From Humulus lupulus (taxonomy: Eukaryota > Streptophyta > Magnoliopsida > Rosales > Cannabaceae), in the NCBI RefSeq assembly GCF_963169125.1, contig NC_084794.1, positions 225,739,409-225,803,408 of the forward strand: 64,000 nt of DNA, read 5' to 3'. The notes beneath the pieces are model-generated. The model was not told the DNA's origin. It made no database searches and was given only the letters and a program-made list of their open reading frames with translations. Within the stretch, counting starts at the first letter, position 1; the number at the start of each line of letters is the position of its first letter. Shown piece after piece: positions 34,516 through 47,522 of the stretch. Made by a program: the position numbers and the translations under genes.

Positions 34516-35705
34516 TTTATGCTAATTTAAAGAAACTAATTTTAAAAATAAAAATAGTTTTTAATAATTAAATTACTAAATATAAAAGAAAATAACTACA
34601 AAAATATTTAAATTATAATTTATTTAAAATTGAATTTATATGTAATCTAAATCAAAGAAAAAAAAAACATTCTGGGCGGGAAATGAATGGGAGAAAATGA
34701 GAGGGATTTAATGATTTGGAATGTCTTGAGTTCCAACCCCTTACAAATAGGTATCTTTCTTTTTTTTAGGATTTATTTTACAAGTTCTATTTGCATAACT
34801 ACCCTCTTGTATGGAATGCATGATAAGGTAGGTGTACACATGTCAATTGTTCATTGGCTCTTAGTTGAGTAGTGGTGGCGCGGATTACCATGATGTAGTT
34901 AAGTAAACGCCTTGAGGTGGCCTGTGTTTGTACCATGTTAATAAGAACATGGGGCACTGCCTACCCAACAAAATTAACTCATGCTCGCTACTGCGTTACC
35001 CTTTTGCCGTGTAGAATGTTGTCTCATTTTCATTGAGGTAATCTCTCTTTCTCGCAATGAAGTTATCCTCTTCTTGCTGGGATGTTGTCTCCTTTTTGCG
35101 AAAAAGCAAGCAACGAGTAATCATGTCTTGTTTTTACAAGGCGAAACAAATGGTAAGTGAGTGACTCAAGTTTTTGCACATAACCTAGTGGATGGATACA
35201 AACCTACTTTTTTTTCTTTTAAAGTTTTGATCATTTATTTTTTGTTAATTGAAGAACCAAAATTACAAATGAATGTAATTTTGTAGTTTTGTGAGTTCTT
35301 TTAATTCTTTCCCAATTTTTTGTTAGTTTATGATTTTGGTGTTTCATCAAACCTTTCAAGAACAAAATGGTGGGTGATTAGAAAAAATATGATTTTAGTA
35401 TCTATTGGTTTCTTTAATAGTAATAAAAACACTAAATAGAGAAGAAAAAAATCATGAACAACACTTAATGAAGTTTTTTTTTTTTTTTTTAAATAATGTT
35501 TATTTAAGTTTTAATAAGTTTTAGGTATTAATCTTGTTTGAATTTAACTCACTTTAAAAAAAAAAAATCCTCCAATTTTTAAAAAAATAAATTATTGAAT
35601 TTTACATGATTTTTAATATATTTAAATTGATTTTTAAATAATACATATACAATTTAATTAATCAAGAAAAATCAAATGTTTATGTGTCAACTATGTCACC
35701 ACATA
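34516..35705. other. AT-rich intergenic DNA, nothing identified
   Basis: No exon or bounded repeat was recognised. Homopolymer-rich patches occur at 35476-35491 (T) and 35556-35569 (A). The block at 34870-35060 is less AT-rich but has no family resemblance. Confidence 0.5.
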
Positions 35706-36048
35706 TGTAACACCCCACATCACTATGGTTGCTTCCTGGAATGACGATTAGCCCTACAAACCAACACGAGTCTCTTCTGCGAAAACTTCCCATGAGGTCA
35801 CCCATCATGAGACTACTCTAGGTCAAGCACGCTTAACTTTGGAGTTCTCAAGTGATGGGCTACCAAAAGAAGATGCATCTTGTTAGCATAGGTAGTACCC
35901 ATTAATCCATTTAAGCATTCTTCAACTGTGTAATCCTATACCTACATAGTCTTAGAATCATCACACTTGACCTTCCTCAGGAGATGTTGGATTGCACAGC
36001 TTTTACCCGGTCTTTCCCCCTACAGATCACGGGATTCTGACTGTCACA
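35706..36048 (-). repeat. Left (3') LTR of Cassandra
   Basis: TGTAACACCCC at the start and CTGTCACA at the end on the plus strand. It aligns with the split right LTR along its length apart from the ~30 bp gap. Confidence 0.88.
35779..35895 (-). other. 5S rRNA-like segment in the Cassandra LTR
   Basis: The plus strand reads gaggtcacccatcatgagac then caagcacgcttaactttgg. This is the complement of the conserved 5S rRNA block with the internal Pol III promoter (AAGCGTGCTTG and GGATGGGTGACCTC in true 5S). Substitutions and indels show it is a diverged LTR component, not a ribosomal gene. The second copy is cut at 36244/53413 inside the same conserved block. Confidence 0.85.
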
Positions 36049-36117
36049 ATCACCCCCTTAGAGGTCCGACGTCCCTGGCAGCCACACTTCTGGCTGGGTC
36101 AAGACTCTGATACCATT

Positions 36118-36244
36118 TGTAATGCCCCATGTCACTGTGGTTGTTTCCTGGAATGACAACTTACCATGCAAACCAACATGAGTCTTTCCAGCGTGATTTG
36201 TCCTCACCCGCATGCTTCTTGGGAAAACTTCTCAGGAGGTCACC
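36118..36244 (-). repeat. Right (5') LTR of Cassandra, first piece
   Basis: Starts tgtaatgccccatgtcac and breaks off at ctcaggaggtcacc. The last five bases, tcacc, are the target duplicated by the incoming solo LTR. Confidence 0.88.
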
Positions 36245-36441
36245 TGTAACGTCCCAAATTACATAGTAAGGCTTAGGGCCTTGATTAGAGGGTCAAGATG
36301 GCAATATATGGAGTTATATGCTTATATGAGTTATATTTGTGTATAATTATGTGATTATATGAGTTGTATGATAATATGACTAGTTATTCATTTTTAGGAG
36401 TATTAAATATGTATGTTGGCTCGTTTCTTATTAGAATGGCA

Positions 36442-38301
36442 TGTTAGGAAACTTTATACAGGATCTTTATTTATTTTCATGTAGATCTAATATTAAACAA
36501 ATTAATATGAGATAACCTAGAACATGTTTCTAAAATTGAATTCAAAGATAAACAAATATAAGAATACTTACAGTATACGCAGCGGAATGAAAGAGTCCTC
36601 CCTTCAATTTCTCTAACTCGTGTATCCTTTCTGTCGCAGAGTATTATCAAGAAACTGAACCGTTCATCTAATTTCTTCACAATCTTCCAATGTATCATTA
36701 GAATCACCTAGACTAGTGTGGGAAATTCTCAACACATGAGATAGATACAAAGAGAAGAAGAGAAAATAACTAAGAGGCTTAGAAAAGGACTTGTGTTTAG
36801 AGAGAATCTAAAACTATAAGAAAATCTGACTTGTGACTTATCAAACTTGTGATTTGACTTCTCTCTAAGCACTCATTTTATAGACTCAATTAGGCCATTT
36901 AATTTAATTAAAAAATCAAGAAAATAATAGTCAATATGAAGCCATAGGTCGAAATTATCATGGGCTTTAGGCCCGTGAAATTTCTCATTTGATTATAAGC
37001 CCATTGAACTTAAAATCAAGGCCTGTATTATTTTCTATTGATTTAATTAATTAAATAATTATTTAAATTATTTATCAAATTAATTATTTATAATTTGAAA
37101 CTTGATTTAAACTTATTTATTAATTTAGATACAAATTTATCTTAATTAATAAATATGTCCTAATTTTTCTTTTCTTCTCAAAATTACATAACTCTATGAA
37201 ACTATCCAAAATTGACCTGGTCAACTTTGATAATTCTAATTGATAATTAAATCAATTAATTGAGACTATCTAGATGATTTTATTCAAGGTACAATGGGGA
37301 CCGTGGGCCTATGAAATCAAGCTCCAATAAGTTATCATAAATCTAACAAATAAATTTACTAACTTATTAATTCCTCGTGACTCCACTATAGACTCAGAAT
37401 TGCACTCTTGAATTCATAGAACGCTCTATAACAAATATAGCTACGCTATTAATTATCCATTGTTACAACCATAATTGTCACTCAATCCTCTATAGATGGT
37501 CTACAATGAGATAGGACTAAAATACTGTTTTACCCCTCATTGTATTTTATCCTTAAAACACTTAGTTCCTTGTAAATTATATTTCAGTAAACTAATTTAA
37601 TTACTGAAATGAGATCTCTATCATTTAACACCTTGAACCAAACTAAAAGGAAACCATTGTTTCACTTCTTCATCAGAAGCAATAGACGTTCATATCTATG
37701 ATTAACACTCCCACTCAATTATACTACCGAGTTCCCAAGATGTAAGTATGGGATAGTCCGTAGGGTAAGCTAGTAATGATCAAGTCAAAGAACTCAAATA
37801 ATACAATCAGTTAGAATACTAACCACTCAGAATTGAGATTGAATTAACTTATGCTCAACTATATGATATGACTATAATGGATAATAATGATATGCTTACT
37901 TATCTTATCAACTGTCAATATCGGTCCTGTCCGATGTAACAAATACATCCGATCTAATCTACTTTGCTAATGTTCTGGAAAGAACATAACACCACAATGT
38001 GTAAATAGATCATATTGTAGATTGGCAAGTCAGTGTAAATCTTGTGCACTGACTAATCTTAGGACTAACTTATTTTGAACATATAATCATATTAATATTC
38101 CACTGTGATTACGTCACTATAAATATGATTTTCTATATGCTCGGGATTTAATAGAAGTTTATATCAAACAAATAATCATGAAAATAAAATATGTGAGCAA
38201 AGTGATTGACCAAGTCAAAAAATGATTTCTATTCTTTTATTGATAATAAAATGAGATTACAAAGAATTTGGGTTTTAATTAGGGCATAAAACCCCCCAAC
38301 A
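36442..38301 (-). repeat. 3' LTR of the copia element
   Basis: 1860 bp, TG...CA. It is followed on the internal side by aactctcacttgc, whose complement is the purine-rich tract GCAAGTGAGAGTT expected next to a 3' LTR. Confidence 0.9.
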
Positions 38302-38505
38302 AACTCTCACTTGCACTAATTGAAACTAATGCCTTAATTCTACTAATCTCATTTCCTTGATATGCTTATCAAATGTAGCTTTTGGTAGTGTCTTTGTAAA
38401 CGGATCTGCAAGATTGTCTTTAGTTGCAATCTTCATAACCTTCACATCTTCCCTGGCCACATATTCTCGAATAATGTGATACTTCATTTTTATATGCTTA
38501 CTCCT

Positions 38506-41500
38506 CTAGTGACTTCGAGGTTCTTTCGAGTTGGCTATCGCTCCTGTATTGGCACAAAACAACACAAGCGGTTTATCCATTTCTGGAATAACACCAAGAT
38601 CTGAATAGAACTTCTTTAGCCAGACTATTTCCTTAGTTGCTTCTGACGCGACTATGTACTCAACCTCCATGGTGGAATCTGAGATTGCAAACTGCTTTAC
38701 GCTTCTCCAAATCACAGCTCCACCCCCAAGAGTAAACACCATTCCAGAAGTAGACTTCCTGTCATCGACATCAATCTGAAAATCTGAATCGGTGTAGCCT
38801 ACAGGGTTCAAAACACCACCCTTGTAGACTAACATATAATCCCTAGTTCGTCTCAAGTACTTCAGGAGATGCTTAACTGCTATCCAATGTTCTAGTCCTG
38901 GGTTTGACTAATACTTGCTCACTACTCCCACTGCATAGTAGATATCTGGTCTAGTACACAACATGGCATACATCAGACTTCCAACTGTAGATGCGTAAGG
39001 AACTTTTCTCATTACATCTTCCTCTTAAGAAGTCTGGGGAGACTGCTTCTTTGAAAGATGAATTCCATGGCGGGACGGTAGACGCCATTTCTTGGAATTT
39101 GTCATTGAGAAACGTTCAAGCACTTTATCAATGTAAGTTGCTTGAGATAGAGCTAAGAGTCTGTTCTTTTTATCTCTGGTGATCTGGATACCTCGAACAT
39201 AACTTGCTTCACCCAAATCCTTCATCTGGAATTGAGTGCTCAACCAATTCTTCACATCTGATAATTTCTTAACATTGTTTCCAATGAGTAAGATACCATC
39301 TACATAAAGAACCAAGAGTACCACTATTTGATTTGCCTTCAGTTGGTAAACACAGGGCTCATCAATATTTTGTTCAAAGCCATAGGTTTTGATTATTTCA
39401 TCAAACCTAAGATTCCAGAAACAAGAAGCTTGCTTAAGTCCATAAATAGTCCTATTCAGCTTGCAAACCTTTCCTTCTTGTCCAGATACTTTAAATCATT
39501 CTGGCTAATCCATATAAATGACTTCGTCAAGCTTTCCATTAAGAAAAGCTGTCTGGATGTCCATTTTCCAGATCTCATAGTCGAGAGCGGCTGCTATGGA
39601 TAGGAGGATGCGAATGGACTTGAGCATGGCTACCGGACTAAAAGTTTCCTCATAGTCCACGCCTTCTCTTTGGGTATAACCCTTTGCCACTAATCGAGCT
39701 TTATAAGTCTCGATATTTCCATCAACACCTCGTTTCTTCTTGTAGATCCACTTGCATCCAATGGCCCTAAAGTCACTAGGTGCTTCCACAAGATCCCAGA
39801 CGAAATTTGAGTACATGGACTCCATTTCCTTTTTCATGGCTTCGAGCCATAGTTCCTTTTTCAGGGCTAGCCATTGCCTATTTGAAAGACAACGGATCAT
39901 CATCACTAGTGTTACCAACAACCATATTGGTTTCACCATCCAAACCATAGCGAACTGGGTTCCTAGAAACCCTCCCACTACGATGAGGCTTTGTGATAGT
40001 TTGCTCAGGAACAGTGGTACTTTCTTCCTTTGAATCGACTTGCGTCGGTTGGACATGAAGAGTGGGAATTTCATCATCAACTTGCATAGATGATGATGGA
40101 ACATTGGTTGGAGTCAAATATTTAACCATCTCTTCTAAAACTACTTTGTTGCGAGGTTTGAAGTTTTGGACATAGTCATTTTCCAGAAAAGTAGCATTTG
40201 TAGAAGTAAACACTTTCTTTTTTGAATGACTATAGAAAATTCCACCCCGAGTACCTTTAGGATAGCCAACAAACATGCAAACTTCAGTTCGCGGTTCTAG
40301 CTTTCCCTCCTTTTTCCTCAGCACGTGGGCGGGACACCCCCAGATTCTATAATGGCGTAAACTAGGTTCACGACCATTCCAGCATTCTAAAGGTATTTTG
40401 GGGGTTGATTTAGATGGCACGACATTGAGAATGTCGTTCGCGGTTTCAATTGCATGTCCCCAGAACGAAGTTGGTAGAGTTGAGTAACTAAGCATGCATC
40501 TAACCATTTCCAATAAAGTTCTGTTCTGGCGTTCCGCTACACCATTTTGTTGCGGAGTACCTGGGGTAGTAAGTTGTGATAAAATCCCAAGTTTAGTTAA
40601 ATGATCTTGGAACTGCATATCCAAATATTCTCCACCCCTATCAAATCGCAAGATCTTTAACATTTTACCTAATTGGTTCTGTGCCATTGCTAGGAATTCC
40701 TGAAACTTTAAAAATGTTCCTGATTATCTATGCATTAGGTAAAGACATGAGTATCTAGAGTAATCGTCAATGAAAGTGACAAAATACTCAAAACAACCCC
40801 TGGCTTGTACATTCAAAGGTCCACAAACATCTGAATGCACAAGACCAAGTGGTTCTTTGGCCCTATCACCCTTTACAGAGAATGGACGCTTGGTTAGTTT
40901 TCCTTCTAGACAAGATTCACAGACAGGTAATTCACCTAAGGTGAGTTCCCTCAAAGGTCCGTCCTTTGTAAGTCTTTGAATCCTATCATAGCCAATGTGA
41001 CCTAGTCTCAAGTGCCATAAATACGTCATATTATCGTTATCTGTCTTTTGACGTTTATTGGTCCTAGGTTTAGCTACTTTGAATAAATCATTGTTAAGAG
41101 CGAGGGGTTCGTTAGGTCGTAGAACATAAAGCCAATTTTCCAAACATGCAATACACAATTGTGATCCATTGAAAGAAATAGATATATTAGAACTTGTGAA
41201 AGTCATAACAAATTGTTCTAATTGCAACATGGAAACTCAAATTAAATTTCTACTAAAATCCAGAATAAAAAATACATCATTTAAAATTAAATATTTATTT
41301 TTGAACTTCAGACGAGCTCTTCCTCTAGCTTGGACAGCAACGAATGCTCTGTTCCCAACTCTAAGCTTTAAGCCGCCTTCGTCCACTTCCTCCCATGATT
41401 CAAGAAGCTGTAAAGAGTTGCAAACACAATTGGTAGATCCAGAATCAATAATCCAAACAGATTTATCATTCTCTAAAACAAATGTTTCCAAGATAAATGA

Positions 41501-42142
41501 ACTATAATCATTACCTTTGTTTTTCGCTGCTAGAAACTTAGGGCAATCTCGTTTCCAATGCCCATTCTCTTTGTAGTGAAAGCACTTATCTTTACCTTTC
41601 TTGTTTTTCTTGTTCTTCCCCTTAGGCGTATGTGCACTTGGTTGTGCACTCGTCTTTGCAGCCTTTGCATGCTTGGGGTTGTTGTTTTGTCCACCTTTCC
41701 TCTTGTTTCCAGCTTTCGAAGACGAAGCTTGGTTAGCTTCAGCCTTAGCTGGATCAGTAGCAACAACAGTTGTCTTATTTTCTCCTCCTTTACTAGGTCC
41801 ACCCATGATAGGCTCAAAAAACTAAAGCTCGTTTATGAGTTGCGTCAGACCATAGTTGAGTTGATCACAAACGTGCAGACACGGTGCCATCTGAGCATTC
41901 ACAGTGTCATCACATATGTGCGGAGACGGTGATATCCAAGCATTTACAGTGCCATCACGAGCATTGACGATGCCATCACGAACGTGCGGACACAATGCTC
42001 GTTCTAGGGATTCCTCAATCATGACGAACTCGGAGTTGTCACCAATCAACTTTATGTTGATATTCTGCTTCCAATTAAGGAAGTTTTCTCTAGTGAGTTT
42101 CTCCATCGAAAGTTGAGAAAGGATGGGAGTAGACACAACCAT
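38506..42142 (-). pseudogene. gag-pol of the copia element, internally deleted and interrupted
   Basis: Gag begins MVVSTPILSQLSMEKLTREN at 42142 but its core is missing. After FVMIEE comes about 50 residues from a small tandem repeat, then the gag tail LNYGLTQLINEL. The zinc knuckle is CFHYKENGHWKRDC (second Cys is Tyr). Protease: WIIDSGSTNCVCNS (active-site Asp kept). An in-frame TGA falls near 41237. Integrase: HLRLGHIGYDRIQRL, then VHSDVCGPLNVQARG; an in-frame TAA falls near 40731; then LRFDRGGEYLDMQF and TPQQNGVAERQNRTL. A frameshift lies near 39885. RT: YKARLVAKGYTQREGVDYEE, a TAG and TGA just after YMD near 39500, and the catalytic box LYVDGILLIG with the second Asp now Gly. RNase H: VGYTDSDFQIDVDDRKSTSG. 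It ends near 38506 with in-frame decay. Confidence 0.92.
41868..42005 (-). repeat. Small tandem repeat replacing the gag core
   Basis: Degenerate units built on acggtgccatc..gagcattcacagtg and catcacgaacgtgcggacac recur about four times. Their translation (HVRDGIVNARDGTVNAW ... HICDDTVNAQ) has no gag resemblance, while gag-like sequence lies on both sides. Confidence 0.6.
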
Positions 42143-44204
42143 TACTTAACTTAAAACTACAAATTATCAATAAAATAGAAATTAATCACATTTGCTCAAT
42201 AAAACTTCTATTCACACAAATTTCAAGAAATGGGACAACATATACCAAAAATATGTAAGATATGAGAAAAAATACCAAAAACAATCATATCTCTATTTCT
42301 TTAGGTTTTTAACTAATCTATGATATCATTGTCTCGATTGGCGAGAGTAAAAAATACCACTAGTTAAATAGAGTTGTAAACTCATTTAATAATGGACACC
42401 ACTATTAACAACCTACTATTCGATCAAAATAAGAAAACAAAATCTCTTATTTTATGAGCTAGACCCAGGGATTCAATAATCATAGATTTAGTCCTAGTAG
42501 TCACCGTAGGAGTGAGTCTAGTAGAATTTGACCTATAATGATCTTTCTTTTGAAATCTAACATTGTCAAAATAACTAATGAACACCTTCCGTAGGGGGAC
42601 AAATCAAAGTGCCTCAAGGCCCCATTAAGCTATTGACTATGTTAAACCAACGGTGGAGATCGAATATAAATTTTAAAATAAACTCATTATAAAATTAAAA
42701 ATAGTACTTTTATTATTTATTTTTAGAAAATTGATGACTATGGTTTTCCAAAAAAAATTAAACAGATTAAATTTTTTAAAACCAAAGTCTTATAATTTCC
42801 TATTAATTCTAAAGTGTCACATTGAAACAAATTCAATTAATTTAGAATTAATTTGTTGTTAATCAATATTTAGGTTTAACTAATATAATGAACCTATACA
42901 ATTAAGTCCAACTCAGGCAAATGGGCCTTAACAATTGGGTTTGTATGGAGGAGAGCTGGGTCCAGTATGTCGTTCCACTACAAAGGCCCCCAATCTTCCA
43001 TACAAGGTCCAAAAGACAGGAATTTAAACATTCGTTTTATTAATTATTATTAAATTATTTGGCTACTATAGTCATGCAAAGCAAATGAGTCTTCATAAGT
43101 GGAATCACCCACTAGAGAGGAATTTAAACTTTACATTTTATAATGGGCCCAAATAAAACCTATCATTTTATTAATATTTTATTTGGCAAAATACCATATA
43201 TCTAACAAACATATGAGCCACTATATGCATCTAAGCCAAATTGCAAAAATACGACATATAGTGCAAATTGACATGTTATAATTGGATGGGCCTAATCATG
43301 TTACTATATGAGTAATTCTATGAATTTATGCAAAAATACCACAATTTATTTCATTTGCAAAAATACCACAATTAATTACCTAGAATTTATCAAAAAATTC
43401 AAATTAATTAAATTTTTACAAATAATAAGTCAATTTAAATGAAATTTATCAATAATTAACAATAGTTAATTTAAATTTCATTTATCAACAATCAACTTAG
43501 TTTTAGGTTAATTTGAAAAAAAATATATATTAATTTAGTTTAAATAGGATTTATCAACAATTAACCAAAGTTAATTTAAATCTCATTTATTAAAAAAATA
43601 TTTTATTAATTGGCTGAAAAAAAGATATTTTTCAAAATTTAACCAATTTTAAATTTTAAAAACAATATCTTAACTGTTTTTAAAAAATATCTTGTGTTGT
43701 TACAACTATAAGCAAATATTTTAACCATTTAAAAAAAATAAAATATTAATAGTTATAACAATCATAAAATATCTCAAAACAGTTAATCAAATTCAAATAT
43801 CCATGAAAATATCTAACTAACAAATTTCAAATAATTTAAATATTAAAAACTATAGAATAAACGGACATTTATATTTTCAAATAAAGATTTAATAAAATAT
43901 AAATAATTTAAACGAAAATATCTTAAATATCTTATATCTTAGTTCTAATATTTTAATATATTAAAAGATTTAAAATTAAGTTGTTAGTCTATTTTTAAAT
44001 TTGAATTTGAATCTTTGTAGAAAATATCTAATTATTTAAATCTCAACTAACAAAAATATCTTATTTTAAAAGACAAATTTAAATGATAAAACAAATATGA
44101 TATTTTTGGTTTTAATTATAAATAATTTATTTCCACAAATTTTATTTTTCTTTAATTTAAAAAAAAATTAATTTTTTTTTGGGGATGAATAGTACTTGTG
44201 GGTA

Positions 44205-44285
44205 CTGTTCACCGTGTTGGTGGCCGGTGCGCGTGGGCGTGCATGCAGTGCACGGGCGGGGCACGCATGCATGGCAGCCAGACCA
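44205..44285. other. GC-rich inverted repeats in the copia leader
   Basis: An isolated GC-rich island lies in a long AT-rich leader about 275 bases inside the 5' LTR. It has gcgtgcatgc facing gcacgcatgcatgg and, next to it, gaatagtac facing gtactgttc (44187-44212). Stable hairpins here could serve RNA packaging or dimerisation; that is inference. Confidence 0.4.
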
Positions 44286-44558
44286 AATTTAAAAAAAAAA
44301 AAAATTTTGAGCAATTTTTCAAACCAAAACTATTTTCTAATTAATTTTTAACATGTTTTACACAAAATGAAGCATATATAAAAATTAATAGCATAGAAAC
44401 ACACAACAAAATAACCTAAAATTTGCTAATAATCACATAAAATCAATATGCTTCATAAAAACATGAAAAATCATCCAATTATTTAAACATATCAAGTAAT
44501 TAAATTTTTAACATGCTCATGCATGAAAATAAAGACTACCAAAGGCTCTAAGGCCAGT

Positions 44559-46400
44559 TGTTAGGAAACTTTATACAAGATCTTTATTTATTTTCATGTA
44601 GATCTAATATTAAACAAATTAATATGAGATAATCTAGAACATGTTTCTAAAATTGAATTCAAAGATAAATAAATATAAGAATACTTACAGTATACGCAAC
44701 GGAATGAAAGAGTCATCCATTCAGTTTCTCTAACTCTTGTATCATTTCTGTCGCAGAGTATTATCAAGAAACTGAACCGTTCATCTAATTTCTTCACAGT
44801 CTTCCAATGTATCATTAGAATCACCTAGACTAGTGTGGGCAATTCTCAACACATGAGATAGATACAAAGAGAAGAAGAGAAAATAACTAAGAGGCTTAGA
44901 AAAGGACTTGATTTTAGAGAGAATCTAAAACTATAAGAAAATCTGACTTATGACTTATCAAACTTGTGATTTGACTTCTCTCTAAGCACTCATTTTATAG
45001 ACTCAATTATGTCATTTAATTTAATTAAAAAATTAATAAAATAATAGTCAATATGAAGCCCTAGATCGAAATTATCATGGGCTTTAGGCCCGTGAAATTT
45101 TCCATTTGATTATAAGCCCATTGGACTTAAAATCAAGGCATGCATTATTTTCTATTGATTTAATTAATTAAATAATTATTTAAATCCTTTATCAAATTAA
45201 TTATTTATAATTTGAACATTGATTTAAACTTATTTATTAATTTAGATACCAATTTATCTTAATTAATAAATATGTCCTAATTTTTCTTTTCTTCTCAAAA
45301 TTACATAACTCTATGAAACTATCCAAAATTGACCTGGTCAACTTTGATAATTCTAATTGATAGTTAAATCAATTAATTGAGACTATCTAGATGATTTTAT
45401 TCAAGGTACAATGGGGACCGTGGGCCTATGAAATCAAGCTCCAATAAGTTATCATAAATCTAACAAATAAATTTACTAACTTATTAATTCCTCGTGACTC
45501 CACTATAGACTCGGAATTGCACTCTTGAATTCATAGAACGCTCTATAACAAATATAGCTACGCTATTAATTATCCATTGTTACAACCATAATTGTCACTC
45601 AATCCTCTATAGATGGTCTACAATGAGATAGGACTAAAATACTGTTTTACCCCTCATTGTATTTTATCCTTAAAACACTTAGTTCCTTGTAAATTATATT
45701 TCAGTAAACTAATTTAATTACTGAAATGAGATCTCTATCATTTAACACCTTGAACCAAACTAAAAGGAAACCATTGTTTCACTTCTTCATCAGAAGCTAT
45801 AGACGTTCATATCTATGATTAACACTCCCACTCAATTATACTACCGAGTTCCCAAGATGTAAGTATGGGATAGTCCGTAGGGTAAGCTAGTAATGATCAA
45901 GTCAAAGAACTCAAATAATACAATCAGTTAGAATACTAACCACTTAGAATTGAGATTGAATTCACCTATGCTCAACTATATGATATGACTATAATGGATA
46001 ATAACGGTATGCTTACTTATCTTATCAACTGTCAATATCGGTCATGTCCGATGTAACAAATACATCCGATCTAATCTACTTTGCTAATGTTCTGGAAAGA
46101 ACATAACACCACAATGTGTAAGTAGATCATATCGTAAATTGGCAAGCCAGTGTATATCCTGTGCACTGACTAATCTTAGGACTAACTTATTTTGAACATA
46201 TAATCATATTTATATTCCACTGTGATTACGTCACTATAAATATGATTAGCTATATGCTCGGGATTTAAGCAAATAATCATGAAAATAAAATATGTGAGCA
46301 AAGTGATTGATCAAGTCAAAAAATGATTTCTATCATTTTATTGATAATAAAATGAGATTACAAAGAAATTGAGTTTTATTTAGGGCATAAAACCCCAACA
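44559..46400 (-). repeat. 5' LTR of the copia element
   Basis: 1842 bp. The minus strand has TATAAAA at 45000-44994, a plausible U3 promoter. On its internal side the minus strand reads TGGCCTTAGAGCC at 44556-44544, two bases from the LTR, a worn version of the initiator-Met primer site TGGTATCAGAGC. Confidence 0.9.
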
Positions 46401-47522
46401 CGACAATTTTTGTAATTTGGTCATTATGGGCATAATTTTATATATGTACCTATATGTGATATATGTGAGAGACCACATTATTATGTGGGTTTATTTGGGT
46501 TACTCGACACGAGATGATCCTAGGGAGCAAGTTAGTGGGAAAGTCACAACGGGACCCAATACCTGACTCAGAGCGAGTCAAGGGGTATTATGGGTAACTG
46601 ATACATTATTGGATTATCGTGTAATGGGAATGAATAATTAAGGATATATTTGGAGTTAGTGAGTTTAGGAAAGAATACCGGAGATTTTGATCATTTTTCC
46701 CTCGGGGACGTTTTTGGTACCCCGAGCCTCAGGATTAGCTTAAGTAACTTAAGCCTTAAGGAAACAAAACAGAAACACAAAAACACTTGTAGCAGGTCAG
46801 TCCTAACCGACTCTCTCTCTCTCTTAATCTCTCTCAATTGTGAGTGAAGTTCTTGAGGAATTAAGGAGATTTTTGGTTGGAAACCAAGGAATTGAAGGCT
46901 CGGGTTAGGATTCGGGATTGGTTGTGGCTAGGAGATCACCATTCACAGCAGAGGTAAAACTTTAATCCCTATTTTAGTTAAATTTCTGTCATGTTTCCCT
47001 TGAGTTTTGAGGTGTTCTTGAGCCTTGTGGCTCAAGTAATAGATTGTGAATCTTGGTGGGTTTTTAATCGAATTTTAAGTTGAGTTTTGTTGCTGATATT
47101 AGACTGAATCTAATCTGAGAATTAATTGTTGTTCTAGGAATGATTTGGGTAGATTTTGGTAAGTTTTTGGCTGGAGGAAAACAGAGGAAATTTGGGTTCG
47201 CAGGGTCAGGTTGCAACCTTGTTCTTGGGGCGTCGTGACCCAAGCGAACCCAGGGCTAAGGGGGAGCTTCTACTTCAAGGGCGCTCCACGACCTTCCAAG
47301 ACAGGTCGCGGCCCGTGTCCAGGTTCCAGGCAGGAAGGAGCCTCTGACCTAGGAGGCGCGACGCAGCCCGCCAGAGCATTTTTGGCTATTGTAGGGTTTT
47401 AGTGACGAGAATTCAAACCTAATGGCTCAGGATCGATTTTACTACCCAGTTTAGTAGAATTCGGGGTCCTAGAGGCTAGGACTCGATTTGGAAGCCTTTA
47501 TTTGCTTGTTATTAATATAATT

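Larger units (their letters stand above)
36442..46400 (-). mobile_element. Full-length Ty1/copia retrotransposon, defective
   Basis: LTRs 36442-38301 and 44559-46400 start TGTTAGGAAAC and end CCCCAACA. Flanks are tggca (36437-36441) and cgaca (46401-46405), a duplication with two transitions. Minus-strand order gag-protease-integrase-RT-RNase H is the copia order. The LTRs are very similar (nine differences in the first 200 bases, long identical runs later), so insertion is fairly recent, yet the genes are badly broken. The leader between the 5' LTR and gag (44558-42143) is unusually long, about 2.4 kb, AT-rich with one GC-rich island. A third LTR of this family starts at 63300. Confidence 0.92.

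Noticed and set aside
35779..35895. Genuine 5S rRNA gene
   Set aside because: Only the central block is well conserved, the ends diverge, and it is bracketed by Cassandra LTR ends and duplicated in the second LTR.
47156..47402. Two overlapping Gly/Arg-rich frames
   Set aside because: They lie in the GC-richer part of the solo long LTR; the corresponding parts of the other family members do not preserve them.
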